From: RYN-428 sp035551995
GTDB taxonomy: Bacteria; Planctomycetota; Phycisphaerae; Tepidisphaerales; Tepidisphaeraceae
DNA length: 64,000 nucleotides
Assembly (NCBI GenBank): GCA_035551995.1
Contig: DASZME010000012.1
Location: 124,001-188,000 of the forward strand
Direction of reading: 5' to 3'
The translations under genes and the position numbers were made by a program. Of the stretch, positions 1 through 8,589 are shown one piece after another; the stretch's first letter is position 1; each line of letters opens with the position of its first letter. Below the pieces are notes generated by a model. It did no database searches. It had not been told where the DNA came from and saw only the letters and a list, made by a program, of their open reading frames with translations.

Positions 1-82
1 TAAGGATGGAGCCAGACTTTCCGGAGTGTACTGCAAGTGACGCGATTGGAACGAGCAAGATGCGATTCTCGGGCTATGTCCG

Positions 83-263
83 CTAAATGAACTTGCGCGA
101 TTACGCGCTCTACTCCCTCGCCCGGTAATCCGGGAGAGGGTTTTGAAATGATGCAAGCCGCATAGAATCCGCGAGCTGCCAAAGAAACCCTCACCCTGCT
201 CTCTCCCGGAGTACCGGGCGAGGGTATGAAAAAAAACGCGCGTGATCGCGCGAGGCTATCTAG
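83..263. repeat. MITE-like hairpin element, family R1, copy A
   Basis: This is a dispersed element of about 180 bp with imperfect terminal inverted repeats: the left end starts CTAAATGAACTTGCGC, and the right end read in reverse starts CTAGATAGCCTCGCGC. Inside lie two short palindromes built on CCCGGTAATCCGGG-type cores, at about 120-140 and 205-225. Near-complete copies in the opposite orientation occur at 28880-29072 and 48643-48834. It ends about 30 bp before the start codon of the small antitoxin-like gene. No coding capacity is seen. Confidence 0.75.
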
Positions 264-295
264 AATGGTGTGGCGTCTTGAGGTGGAGTTGACCC

Positions 296-595
296 ATGGA
301 TGCAATTAGAGCGATCGTGCGGAATGGCCGCATCGAGACTATGGTCCCGTTGAAATTCCCGGAGGGGACGGAGCTGTTGGTCGTTCGTTCCGCCGACGCA
401 GAGGTTGCGAACGAAAATTATGATAACACGCCGGAGGCGATTACCGCCTGGCTCAAGTGGTATGACTCTCTCGAGCCGCTGATCTTTACCGCTGAGGAAC
501 GCGAGGCTCGGCAAGAGGATCGCAAGGCCCGCACAGAATGGGAACTGGCTCATTCCGACGACCGTGCAGAGAAGCTGCGGAGGCTGTGGGAATGA
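296..595 (+). CDS. VapB-like antitoxin, AF2212/DUF104-type (putative)
   Basis: This 99-residue acidic protein opens with a short beta-strand segment (MDAIRAIVRNGRIE, then VPLKFPEGTELLV) resembling the small DNA-binding fold of AF2212-like/DUF104 antitoxins. A charged helical C-terminus rich in Glu, Arg and Lys follows, of the kind that typically wraps the toxin. The next reading frame starts at 592, overlapping the stop codon, and encodes a PIN-domain (VapC) toxin, which is the classic antitoxin-toxin order. A purine-rich GGTGGAG precedes the ATG. The specific family is inferred from general resemblance and from context; the pairing is clear. The partner is frameshifted, so this may now be an orphan antitoxin. 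Confidence 0.7.
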   Translation: MDAIRAIVRNGRIETMVPLKFPEGTELLVVRSADAEVANENYDNTPEAITAWLKWYDSLEPLIFTAEEREARQEDRKARTEWELAHSDDRAEKLRRLWE

Positions 596-1015
596 GGCGT
601 TATCTCCTCGACTCGAATGCCGTGAACGCTTCGTCGATCGCCGGGACCGTTCGCGAATCGTGCGCGCCTTACTCGTGAACGAGGCGATGGCATCGGAACT
701 TGCGAACCCGTGATAGCCGAACTGTTCTATGGCCTGGAACTCAGTTCGACGCGCGCGGAAAACACGGTGCGACTGGAACGAGGCTTAAGCCAAATCCGCA
801 GTTGGCCGTTCGATCGACAAGCGGCTCGAGAATATGGGCGGCTTGCGGCGGAACTGAAACGGCGCGGCCGAAAAATGCAGGTCGTTGACATGATGATCGC
901 CGCCATTGCGCTGACATTGCCGGACTGTACCGTAGTGACAACGGACTCCGATCTATCCGCCGTGCCGGGTCTTGCTGTCGAAAATTGGATGATCGCGACG
1001 GAAGGAAACGCATAA
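592..1015 (+). pseudogene. vapC: VapC PIN-domain toxin, two frameshifts
   Basis: Three adjacent frames together give a normal PIN-domain ribonuclease. MRRYLLDSNAVNA runs from 592, FVDRRDR from about 630, and ANRARLTRERGDGIGTCEPV continues from about 653 into an open frame ending at 1015. The last part carries VIAELFYGLE, VVDMMIAAIA and TVVTTDSDL, which contain the conserved acidic residues of PIN nucleases. Restoring one T at about 630 (GCTTCG) and one at about 651 (CGTTCG) rebuilds the whole protein. As written the first frame stops at about 678. Either the toxin is inactivated, leaving the antitoxin behind, or the assembly has two T-run errors. Confidence 0.8.
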
Positions 1016-1017
1016 CC

Positions 1018-2307
1018 ATGAGACGAGATTTCCTGAAGCTCTGCGGCATGGTCGGGCTTGGCCTCGCCTGTCCCGGCGGCGCCGCTTCGCTGCTCGGCGC
1101 GTCGGTCAAGGAAGAGCCGCCGTATGAAGGACCGTTCTATGTCGTCCTCAACGCTTCGGGCGGCTGGGACACAACCTACCTTATGGACCCCAAGGGCATC
1201 GACGGCATCAACCGTCTCTACCAGTCCGGCGATATCCTCGCAAGGGGCCAGCATAAATACGCCCCCACCGCCAAGCAGATCAAGGCCGGGATGAGCAACG
1301 AGGATTTCTATACAGAGTTCGGCGACGAACTGCTCGTGTTGAACGGCCTGGACTACTCTGTCAACAACCATTCCCCCGGCGCCCGCTACATGGCCACCGG
1401 AAAGCTCGACAGCATGGCCTACCCGACTTTCGCGGCGCTGGTCGCCGCGTGCAAAGGTCCGACCTGTCCGTTGTCATTTCTCACTTTCGGAAACTACTCG
1501 GCAACCGGAAACATCGTCGCGATGTCGCGCGTGCCGTATCTGCCGTCGCTTCAGGGGATCGCCAACGCCGACGCCGTCAACGGCAACGCGCGCTCCCCTT
1601 ACCATGATGATTTCGCCCTGGCGAGCATCGAGCGGGCGCTGCGCGCCGAGAATGAATCACAGGCGGCGCAGCCGCGGTTGCCGCGCCAGGTGCGGGCCGA
1701 GAGCATGCTTTACGCGGCACAGGTCAACTCCAAAGCCTTGCAGCGCGTTACGCCGTATATCCCGGTCAGCGTTCCCAAAGAACGGCTGTCACAGCAGGTT
1801 GAGATCGCGCTCGCCTCGTTCAAGGCCGGCGTCTGCGTCTCGGCGAATCTCAACATCGGACAATTCGATAGTCATGCCAACAACGATGTCAATCAGATGA
1901 AACTTATCCCCGAGTTCCTGGCGGGCGTCGCCTATCTTCTGCATCGAGCCGAGGCGCTGAAAATTCGCGAGAAACTCGTCGTGGTCGTTCAGAGCGAGAT
2001 GGGCCGAACCCCAACCTACAACAAAGGCAACGGTAAAGACCACTGGTCCATCGGCTCAATCATGCTTCTTGGCCCCGGCATCCGCGGCAACCGCGTCATC
2101 GGCGCCACCGACGAGAAACAATTCGCCGTCGCGCTGAATCCTCAAACCCTCGCCTGCGAAAAAGAGAAGGACAAGGGAATCCGCGTGCGGCCGGAGCACA
2201 TCCACGAAGCCTTGCGGCAATTCGCCGGCATCGCGGACCACTCCTTCAGCAAGAAATTTCCGGTCGGCGTGGCCGAAAAGGAAAGACTCCAGGGGTTTTG
2301 CCAATAA
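1018..2307 (+). CDS. DUF1501 family exported protein
   Basis: This 429-residue protein begins with a Tat-like signal (MRRDFLKLCGMVGLGLACPGG), so it is probably exported folded. The body has features of the DUF1501 (sulfatase-like alkaline phosphatase superfamily) proteins common in planctomycetes: ASGGWDTTYLMDP near the N-terminus, NNHSPGARYMATG, GQFDSHANN, VVVQSEMGRTP and KDHWSIGSIML near the C-terminus, with the conserved Asp and His residues spread as in metal-dependent phosphatase folds. The ATG at 1018 is chosen because it directly begins the twin-arginine signal and lies 2 bp after the toxin stop. DUF1501 genes often sit with DUF1800 or cytochrome-type partners; none is intact here. The substrate is unknown. 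Confidence 0.88.
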   Translation: MRRDFLKLCGMVGLGLACPGGAASLLGASVKEEPPYEGPFYVVLNASGGWDTTYLMDPKGIDGINRLYQSGDILARGQHKYAPTAKQIKAGMSNEDFYTEFGDELLVLNGLDYSVNNHSPGARYMATGKLDSMAYPTFAALVAACKGPTCPLSFLTFGNYSATGNIVAMSRVPYLPSLQGIANADAVNGNARSPYHDDFALASIERALRAENESQAAQPRLPRQVRAESMLYAAQVNSKALQRVTPYIPVSVPKERLSQQVEIALASFKAGVCVSANLNIGQFDSHANNDVNQMKLIPEFLAGVAYLLHRAEALKIREKLVVVVQSEMGRTPTYNKGNGKDHWSIGSIMLLGPGIRGNRVIGATDEKQFAVALNPQTLACEKEKDKGIRVRPEHIHEALRQFAGIADHSFSKKFPVGVAEKERLQGFCQ

Positions 2308-2439
2308 ACTTTCGATGGCCACCGTCGCGACTATCGAGATGAAAATGCAATGTCGCCTCGCTCACCACATCGGGAGCGGAAGCTGATACCGCCGGTTAAC
2401 GATCTCCCCGCGGCGGGGGCGGAAGCAGCTGAGCTAACT

Positions 2440-2667
2440 GAACAGGAGATATTCAATTCTTCAATTCTTCTATCGCTCGTCCTCGTCGCCAGCTTGATTC
2501 CCAGCGCCCGCGCCGACGACAAATCCAAGCCGGCGCTTCCGGAAGCGCTGAAGCTAGTGAAGGCTACGATCGGCGATCGCAAGGATGTGGGGTTGACGCT
2601 GACGCTTTCGTCGGATGTGCGGGCGTCTCAGAACACGCCGGTGACGAACCCGATTGCTACCCGTTAA
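2440..2667 (+). pseudogene. Remnant of a small exported protein gene
   Basis: An open frame after the DUF1501 gene reads ILLSLVLVASLIPSARADDK, a convincing signal peptide with an Ala-x-Ala cleavage site, followed by about 45 polar residues and a stop at 2667. A ribosome-binding-like ACAGGAGA sits just before it at about 2441, but no ATG, GTG or TTG follows at a useful distance, only ATATTC and ATTCTT. The direct repeat TTCAATTCTTCAATTCTT occupies the expected start. I read this as the 5' remnant of a secreted-protein gene whose start and distal part are lost. The mature part is not recognised. Confidence 0.3.
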
Positions 2668-2690
2668 TTGTCAGTCGGCACGGGCGGGCA

Positions 2691-4925
2691 TCAACTATCT
2701 TCCATAATCGTTTCGCGCACGCATTCTTCGATGGTGGTCAGTCCGTCGTAGATGGCCATCAGGCCGCTTTGACGGAGGGTGCGCATGCCGCGTTTGCGGG
2801 CTTCGACGCGGAGGGATTGCGTGCTGGCGTGCTGCACGATCAAGTCGCGCATTTCATCGTCCAGCAGCATGATCTCATAAAGGCCGACACGGCCTTTATA
2901 GCCGGTGTTGTTGCAGATTTCGCATCCTTTGCCGTAGTAGAAAACCTTGTCCTGAACGCTTTCGGGCCGAAGTTCAAGCTCCATGAGCTGTTCTTCGGTC
3001 GGGGTGAACGACGTCTTGCAGCCGGTGCAGATCTTGCGAACCAGGCGCTGGGCGACGATGCCTTCCAGCGTGGCCGTCACCAGGAACGGCTCCAGGCCCA
3101 GGTCGAGCAGACGCGCGATGGCCGACGGCGCGTCGTTGGTATGAAGCGTCGAGAAAACCAGGTGGCCGGTGAGGGAGGCCTGCACGGAAATTTCGGCGGT
3201 CTCCTTATCGCGAATTTCGCCGATGAGAACGATGTCGGGGTCCTGGCGAAGCATCGAGCGCAGAATCCTGGCGAACGTTAGCTCGATATCGGGCTTGATC
3301 TGGCATTGGATAATGCCGTCGATATCGTATTCGACCGGATCCTCGGCGGTGATCAACTTGGTGCTCGGATCGTTCAGTTCGCGGAGCGCGGAGTAGAGCG
3401 TGGTCGTTTTGCCCGAGCCGGTCGGACCGGTGACGACGACGATGCCGTTGGGTTTATGAATGAGCTGGCGGATGGTGTGCAGGTCATCGTCGCGCATGCC
3501 GAGCTTGTCGAGATCGAGGCTGACGTTGCTGCGGTCGAGCACGCGCATGACGACGCTTTCGCCGAACATCGTGGGCAACACGCTGACGCGAAGATCGATG
3601 GGCTGATTGTTGACGTTCAGTTCGATGCGGCCGTCCTGCGGGACACGCCGTTCGGCGATGTCGAGGTTGGCCATGACCTTCACGCGCGAGCTGATGGCCG
3701 CGGCGATGTGGGCGGGAGGCGGCATCATCTCGTACAAAACGCCGTCAATGCGATAGCGCATCTTAAATTCGGTTTCGAACGGCTCGAAGTGAATGTCCGA
3801 CGCCTTGTCGCGGATCGCCTGGAGCAGCACGAGATTGATCAGCTTTTTCACCGGCGCCAGATCGGCCGCTTCGGACATGGTGGCGATGTCGATCGATTCG
3901 CCGCCGTGGTTGGCAAGGCCGCGAAGCGTGGGGTCCTCGTTGAGTTCGGAAAGAATGTCGCCGAGACTGTCGGCGGCGGTGGTGTAGTGCTTGGCGATCA
4001 GCTTGTCGAGAAGGTCCGGATCGGCCAATACAGCCTGCACGTCATACCCCATGAACTGGCGAAGGTCGTCCAGGGCGCGAAAGTTTTCGTGGTTGGCCAT
4101 CGCGACCACCAACTTCTTTGAAGCCGGGTCAAACTCGATCGGAAGAACCTTCTGCGTGGTGGCGATCTGCGGCGGGACTGCCTTGATCATCTCCGGCGTG
4201 ATGACGCGCCCCTCAAGGCTCACCAGCACATAACCGCGCTGAGCGGCCAGGGCGGTGTTGAGGTCCTCGGCTTTGACGTAACCCAATTCCGTGAGAATGC
4301 GACCGAGGGCGCCACCTTTTTTCTTCTGAAATTCCAGGGCCTCGACCACTTGCTCGCGGGTGACTTTGCCCATCTTGGTGAGCACGCGCCCCAGTGGCCG
4401 GCCCTTGAGTTCTTCCACCGGCGGCATCGACCCCGCCGGGCGAACCGCGGGGGCGGGGGCGCCGGGCGGCCGTGCTCCCGGCGCCATCTGCGCCGGACGG
4501 GCGGCGGGCTGCGCGCCCGCGGGGATTGCGCCGGAACCGGCAGGCCGCGGGGCGGCGGTTGGACCGCCGGCTATTGGCGGGCGCACGCCGGGAACCGCGC
4601 CCATCGGAGGACGTGGCGATGGAACGGCTGGTTTAACGGCGGCGTTTCCGTTGCCTCCCGCGGGGGTCGCGACATCGTATCCGTCGGCGGCGCTGCTCGG
4701 AGGTTTGACGACCGTACTGACCGGCGGACGCAGTCCGGGCGTGGCCGGTTTCACGGCGGATGAACCGGCGGCGCCAAGCCGATTGGCGCCGATGCCGCCG
4801 GCGGCCGGGACGGCGCCGTTGCCGCCAAGCGTCGGGCGCGGCGCGGGGGTGGCGCCGTTTGATTTGCCGGAATCGTCGGGCGATTGCGATCCGCTGGTTG
4901 CCGCAGGGGTGTCGATTCGCGACAT
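2691..4925 (-). CDS. GspE/PilB-type assembly ATPase with long Pro/Ala-rich N-terminus
   Basis: This 744-residue secretion/type IV pilus assembly ATPase would power pilin extension at the inner-membrane base. Residues 1-170 are a low-complexity Pro/Ala/Gly segment. An MshEN/GspE N-terminal domain follows (GRVLTKMGKVTREQVVEAL and a second copy of that helix pattern). The C-terminal ATPase has Walker A GPTGSGKTTT, an Asp box (TAEDPVEYD), Walker B (DIVLIGEIRD), a His box (TGHLVFSTLHTNDA) and the CxxC zinc pairs CTGC and CEIC. It is the last of three ATPase genes in one minus-strand run, 43 bp after pilT. The disordered N-terminus is unusual and may be a binding tail. Confidence 0.9.
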   Translation of the reverse strand: MSRIDTPAATSGSQSPDDSGKSNGATPAPRPTLGGNGAVPAAGGIGANRLGAAGSSAVKPATPGLRPPVSTVVKPPSSAADGYDVATPAGGNGNAAVKPAVPSPRPPMGAVPGVRPPIAGGPTAAPRPAGSGAIPAGAQPAARPAQMAPGARPPGAPAPAVRPAGSMPPVEELKGRPLGRVLTKMGKVTREQVVEALEFQKKKGGALGRILTELGYVKAEDLNTALAAQRGYVLVSLEGRVITPEMIKAVPPQIATTQKVLPIEFDPASKKLVVAMANHENFRALDDLRQFMGYDVQAVLADPDLLDKLIAKHYTTAADSLGDILSELNEDPTLRGLANHGGESIDIATMSEAADLAPVKKLINLVLLQAIRDKASDIHFEPFETEFKMRYRIDGVLYEMMPPPAHIAAAISSRVKVMANLDIAERRVPQDGRIELNVNNQPIDLRVSVLPTMFGESVVMRVLDRSNVSLDLDKLGMRDDDLHTIRQLIHKPNGIVVVTGPTGSGKTTTLYSALRELNDPSTKLITAEDPVEYDIDGIIQCQIKPDIELTFARILRSMLRQDPDIVLIGEIRDKETAEISVQASLTGHLVFSTLHTNDAPSAIARLLDLGLEPFLVTATLEGIVAQRLVRKICTGCKTSFTPTEEQLMELELRPESVQDKVFYYGKGCEICNNTGYKGRVGLYEIMLLDDEMRDLIVQHASTQSLRVEARKRGMRTLRQSGLMAIYDGLTTIEECVRETIMEDS

Positions 4926-4968
4926 AGTGTAATTCCTCGTGAGTTGCTCGATTCGACCAACAAGACGT

Positions 4969-6237
4969 CTACGACGACTTTTTCATCTGCGCCTGCATGC
5001 GGGCGCGGTTGGCGGCCATGGCGGCCTGGCGTTCGGCTTCGCTTTGGCCGGACGGCGCCCTCGCGCCGGCCAGCGCCGCGGCCGACGCCGGCCCCGCCAC
5101 CGGAGCCGACGACGCCGCGTCCTCGGCCTCGGCCTCCAGTGCATCGTCATCCAGATCGACGTGCAGACCCGCTTTTTTCATCTTATCAACCATCTGCCCC
5201 GGATTCTTGCTCTTGTCGATCGCCTCCTCGGCGCCGATCCGGCCGGCCTGGAAATGCTCCCACAGGTTGTCGTCCAATAACTGCATGCCAAAACGCTTGC
5301 CGGTCTGAATCTCCGAGTCGATGCGGAAGCTCTTGTTGTCGCGGATCAGATTCTGAATGGCGGGCGTGACATACATGAACTCGTAAGCGGCCACCATGCC
5401 GTCGGTATCAACGCGCGGGCACAGCGCCTGCGACAAGACGGCGATCAAGTTACCGGCCAACTGCACGCGAACCTGTTCCTGCTGGTCGGTGGGGAAGGCG
5501 TCGATGATGCGGTTGATCGTGGACGAGGCGCCGGAGGTGTGCAACGTTCCGAAGACCAGGTGGCCGGTTTCGGCGGCGGTGATGGCGGCGCCGATGGTCG
5601 CCAGATCGCGCATTTCGCCGACGAGCATCACGTCGGGGTCTTGCCGCAGCGCACGGCGGAGGGCTTCGGAGAAACTCGGGACATCCACGCCGATCTCGCG
5701 CTGAACCACCACTGATTTCTTGTGCGGGTGATAATATTCGACAGGGTCTTCCATCGTGATGATGTGGCGGTCGAAGTTTTCGTTGATGTAGTTGATCATG
5801 GCCGCGAGCGTGGTGGTTTTGCCCGAGCCGGTCGGCACGGTCACCAGGAAAATCCCGCGCGGCCGGCGGCAGATCTGCTCGGCCATTTTCGGCAAGCCGA
5901 TCTGGGCGAAGCTCATGATCGTGTTGGGAATTCGCCGAAGCACCAGGCTCGCCATTCCCTTTTGCTTGAAGATCGCGACGCGGAAGCGGGCCTGATCGCC
6001 GTAGGCAAAGCCGAAGTCGCCGGAACCGGTTTCCTCGAACTCTTGCTGGATGCGTTCGGGCGTAATCGATTTCATCAGGGCGGTGGTGTCTTCGGCCTCG
6101 AGGATCTTGGTCTGCAACTCGCGCATCTGCCCCTGCATGCGAAGCACGGGAGGCTTTCCGACCGCAAGGTGCAGATCGCTCGCTTTTTTCTTGACGACGG
6201 TTTCGAGAAGACGATCAATTTGAATGGTGCTGGCCAT
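4969..6237 (-). CDS. pilT: PilT-type twitching motility retraction ATPase
   Basis: This 422-residue hexameric ATPase is expected to drive pilus retraction. The start MASTIQIDRLLE is chosen because the PilT N-terminal PAS-like domain begins there (KASDLHLAVGKPPVLR); the open frame upstream has no homology and runs through a repeat fragment. It has Walker A (VPTGSGKTTT), an Asp box (TMEDPVEYYH), Walker B (DVMLVGEMRD), a His box (TGHLVFGTLHTSGA) and the PilT-specific AIQNLIRD helix, close to the canonical AIRNLIRE. The tetra-cysteine motif of PilB proteins is absent, as expected for PilT. The last 80 residues are an Ala/Asp-rich tail beyond the usual PilT end. It is flanked by two PilB-like genes in the same direction. 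Confidence 0.93.
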   Translation of the reverse strand: MASTIQIDRLLETVVKKKASDLHLAVGKPPVLRMQGQMRELQTKILEAEDTTALMKSITPERIQQEFEETGSGDFGFAYGDQARFRVAIFKQKGMASLVLRRIPNTIMSFAQIGLPKMAEQICRRPRGIFLVTVPTGSGKTTTLAAMINYINENFDRHIITMEDPVEYYHPHKKSVVVQREIGVDVPSFSEALRRALRQDPDVMLVGEMRDLATIGAAITAAETGHLVFGTLHTSGASSTINRIIDAFPTDQQEQVRVQLAGNLIAVLSQALCPRVDTDGMVAAYEFMYVTPAIQNLIRDNKSFRIDSEIQTGKRFGMQLLDDNLWEHFQAGRIGAEEAIDKSKNPGQMVDKMKKAGLHVDLDDDALEAEAEDAASSAPVAGPASAAALAGARAPSGQSEAERQAAMAANRARMQAQMKKSS

Positions 6238-6394
6238 ATGAAATCCGTTTGTTTGCTCTAACCACACGAGCGGGGTCGAACCGGCGGAAGTTGCAGGTGG
6301 GCCTTTTCGCCCACCGCCGCCGCTCATCATGCGGCACAACGGCGGGCGGGTACGCGGACCCTGCACAAGCCCCGCCGCACTACCGGACCGTGCC

Positions 6395-6445
6395 GAAAAA
6401 ACCCTCACCCCCAACTCTCCCGGAGTACCGGGCGCGCGGGAGCGG
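6395..6445. repeat. Partial R1 hairpin repeat
   Basis: A fragment of the R1 element (AACCCTCACCCCCAACTCTC, then CCGGAGTACCGGGCG) lies between the first PilB gene and pilT. It interrupts the otherwise tight ATPase run and could affect transcript stability. The terminal inverted repeats are missing. Confidence 0.55.
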
Positions 6446-6464
6446 GAGCGTGTAAACGCCCCCG

Positions 6465-8246
6465 TCACTGATCGGTCACGATTCCTTCAACCTGGGCCAC
6501 CTTCACGACTTCTTCGGCGGTGGTAACGCCGTTGAGAACCTTCAGGCGGCCGTCCTGCAGCAGGCTTTTCATTCCGCCGGCCAAGGCGGCTTTGCGAATC
6601 TTGTTGGTGGCGGCGCGCTCGAAGGCCAGCGTCCGCAATTCGTTGTTCATCACCATCATTTCAAACACGCCGACCCGGCCTCGGAACCCGATGCCGGCGC
6701 AGTGGTCGCAGCCGATCGGTTTGCAGATGTTCTTATCTTTGATTTCGCTTTCTTTGATGCCCGCCAGCTTCAGCCACATCGGATTCGGCGCCGGGTCGCG
6801 TTGCTTGCACTTGGGACAGAGCACGCGAATCAACCGCTGGCCGAGAACCGCCTGAATGGAACTGGCCACGAGGAACGGCTTGACGCCCATATCGATCAAG
6901 CGCGTGATGGCGCCGGGCGCGTCGTTGGTGTGGAGCGTGGAAAAAACCAGGTGGCCGGTCAGGGCGGCCTGAATCGCGACTTCGGCCACTTCCATGTCGC
7001 GAATTTCGCCGACCAAAATGATATTGGGCGCCTGGCGCAACATGGCTCGAAGAATTTTGGAAAAGGTGAGTCCGATTCCTTCCTTCACCTGGCACTGGTT
7101 GATGCCGACGAAGTTATATTCGACCGGGTCTTCGGCGGTGATAATTTTTCGGTCGGGGCGATTGAGTTCGTTGAGGGCGCCGTAGAGGGTGGTCGTTTTG
7201 CCCGAGCCGGTTGGCCCGGTGACGAGGAAAATACCATTGGGTCGGCGGATGATTTTCTGGAAGACGCGGTTGTCTTCTTCCTCGAAGCCCAGGTTCTGAA
7301 TGCCGATACGGACCGAATCCGGACGCAAAATACGCAGCACGACCGATTCGCCGTGGTACGCCGGGAGGGTGCTGACGCGGAAGTCGATCGCCGACTTATC
7401 CACCGTCAGTTTAATTCGACCGTCCTGCGGCAAACGCTTCTCGGCGATGTCGATTCCCGCCATGATCTTAATTCGGCTGATCAGCGGGCCTTTCATTTTC
7501 AGCGGGATGCGATCGCGCACCACGCATTCGCCGTCGATGCGATAACGCACCTGCACGCGATCCTTCATCGGCTCGATATGAATGTCGCTGGCCCGCGTGC
7601 GAACCGCCTCGGCGATCATGGCCTGCACGAGCTTAATGATCGGCGCCTGCGTCGGATCGGCCGCCCCTTCTTCGCCGATGCCGGCCAGATCGATCGATTT
7701 ATCGATCGACCGATCGACCGACTTATCGACCGATCGATCGACGGTGGCATCCATCGAAGCCCGCATCTTGTCGATCGTTTTGTCCATCGATTTATCGATG
7801 GTGTTGGCCGACGTCGTCTGATACATGTCGTCGATCAGCCCCTTGATCTTGCTTCGCGGCGCCAGCACCGTGCGAATGTCGGTGCGAAGGCGGAACCGAA
7901 GAATATCAAGCATTTCCAGGTCGAGCGGATCGTGCACCACGACGCGCAGTTTGCCGTTTTCCTTGCCCATCGGCAGGATGAGATATCGTTTCATCAGGTC
8001 GTCGGGAATGGTATTGACGGCCTGCGGCGGGAGCGGATTTTTATCCAGATCCCAGTATTCCATGTTGTGTTGAGAAGCCAGCGCCTTGCAGACGTCTACC
8101 TCCTTGACAAGCTTGAGGTCGATGAGGGCTTCGCCGATGCGGAGGCTTTGCTTTTTGCCGTGCTCCAGCGCTTTGGTGATGTTTGCCGGGGTGACCGCCC
8201 CCCACTCGACGAGCAACTCGCCGAGTTTTTTCTGCTGCTTGGCCAT
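6465..8246 (-). CDS. pilB: GspE/PilB-type assembly ATPase with tetrapeptide repeat linker
   Basis: This 593-residue assembly ATPase is the first gene of the run. The MshEN domain covers about residues 1-140 (KKLGELLVEWGAVTPANITK). A linker at 149-188 is built of (S/T)-(I/V/M)-D-(K/R) tetrapeptides. The ATPase domain follows with Walker A GPTGSGKTTT, TAEDPVEYN, Walker B NIILVGEIRD, the His box TGHLVFSTLHTNDA and a C-terminal tetra-cysteine zinc site (CPKC, CDHC). In the conserved RQDPD stretch before Walker B this protein has RQAPN, losing one acidic residue. RBS AAGGA lies about 10 bp before the ATG. It probably pairs with PilT for extension; whether the system is type IV pilus or type II secretion cannot be decided here. 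Confidence 0.92.
   Translation of the reverse strand: MAKQQKKLGELLVEWGAVTPANITKALEHGKKQSLRIGEALIDLKLVKEVDVCKALASQHNMEYWDLDKNPLPPQAVNTIPDDLMKRYLILPMGKENGKLRVVVHDPLDLEMLDILRFRLRTDIRTVLAPRSKIKGLIDDMYQTTSANTIDKSMDKTIDKMRASMDATVDRSVDKSVDRSIDKSIDLAGIGEEGAADPTQAPIIKLVQAMIAEAVRTRASDIHIEPMKDRVQVRYRIDGECVVRDRIPLKMKGPLISRIKIMAGIDIAEKRLPQDGRIKLTVDKSAIDFRVSTLPAYHGESVVLRILRPDSVRIGIQNLGFEEEDNRVFQKIIRRPNGIFLVTGPTGSGKTTTLYGALNELNRPDRKIITAEDPVEYNFVGINQCQVKEGIGLTFSKILRAMLRQAPNIILVGEIRDMEVAEVAIQAALTGHLVFSTLHTNDAPGAITRLIDMGVKPFLVASSIQAVLGQRLIRVLCPKCKQRDPAPNPMWLKLAGIKESEIKDKNICKPIGCDHCAGIGFRGRVGVFEMMVMNNELRTLAFERAATNKIRKAALAGGMKSLLQDGRLKVLNGVTTAEEVVKVAQVEGIVTDQ
7683..7802 (-). repeat. In-gene 12-bp repeat encoding (S/T)xD(K/R) tetrapeptides
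   Basis: Within the PilB linker the DNA is a near-regular array of GATCGATCGAC/TTATCGATC units in the 12-bp register of four codons. It encodes TIDK, SMDK, TIDK, then SVDK, SVDR, SIDK and SIDL. The alternating Asp and Lys/Arg every four residues predicts a charged single helix or coiled coil. Such units expand or contract easily without frameshift. Confidence 0.7.
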
Positions 8247-8589
8247 GTTGTGAGTTCCTTGGGCGCAACCCTCTTGACGACCGCCGTTTAAGTTGAGCCG
8301 CGAATGAGACTATCAAGCTACTACTGGCCGCGCTGCAGTCTGGTTCGATCAGACCGCTATGAATTATCGCCGCTTCAACTACATCGTAGCGCGAAAGACA
8401 CATCGAGAATGCAGATAGACACTTTACAATAGCGCAAGCGCGGTTGGCAAGTACAATCCATCGATCCATCGGAGCTGGATCGACAAACGATCTTGACTTC
8501 GCCGCGCGTTGGCCGCGGCGAAGGAGCGGAAGGCTAGGCTGGGCGGCCGATTGCGCGACCAGCGGGCTTGGCGGTTAAGGGGCGCCGGC
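8247..8589. other. Intergenic region, pil operon leader
   Basis: About 340 bp separate the first PilB start (8246, minus strand) from the stop of the exported metalloprotease-like gene (8590, minus strand). I see the AAGGA ribosome-binding site next to 8246 but no gene, repeat or clear promoter. Open frames across it overlap the PilB gene antisense and are not supported. Confidence 0.5.

Noticed and set aside
3306..4121. Plus-strand open frame inside the second PilB gene
   Set aside because: Complement of conserved ATPase motifs; no start signal or homology.
6238..6468. 77-residue N-terminal extension of PilT
   Set aside because: It overlaps an R1 fragment and lacks homology; PilT conservation starts at MASTIQ (6237).
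6702..8291. Long plus-strand open frame (529 codons) opposite the first PilB gene
   Set aside because: It is antisense to a well-supported ATPase, His/Asp-rich with no family resemblance; an effect of high-GC codon use.
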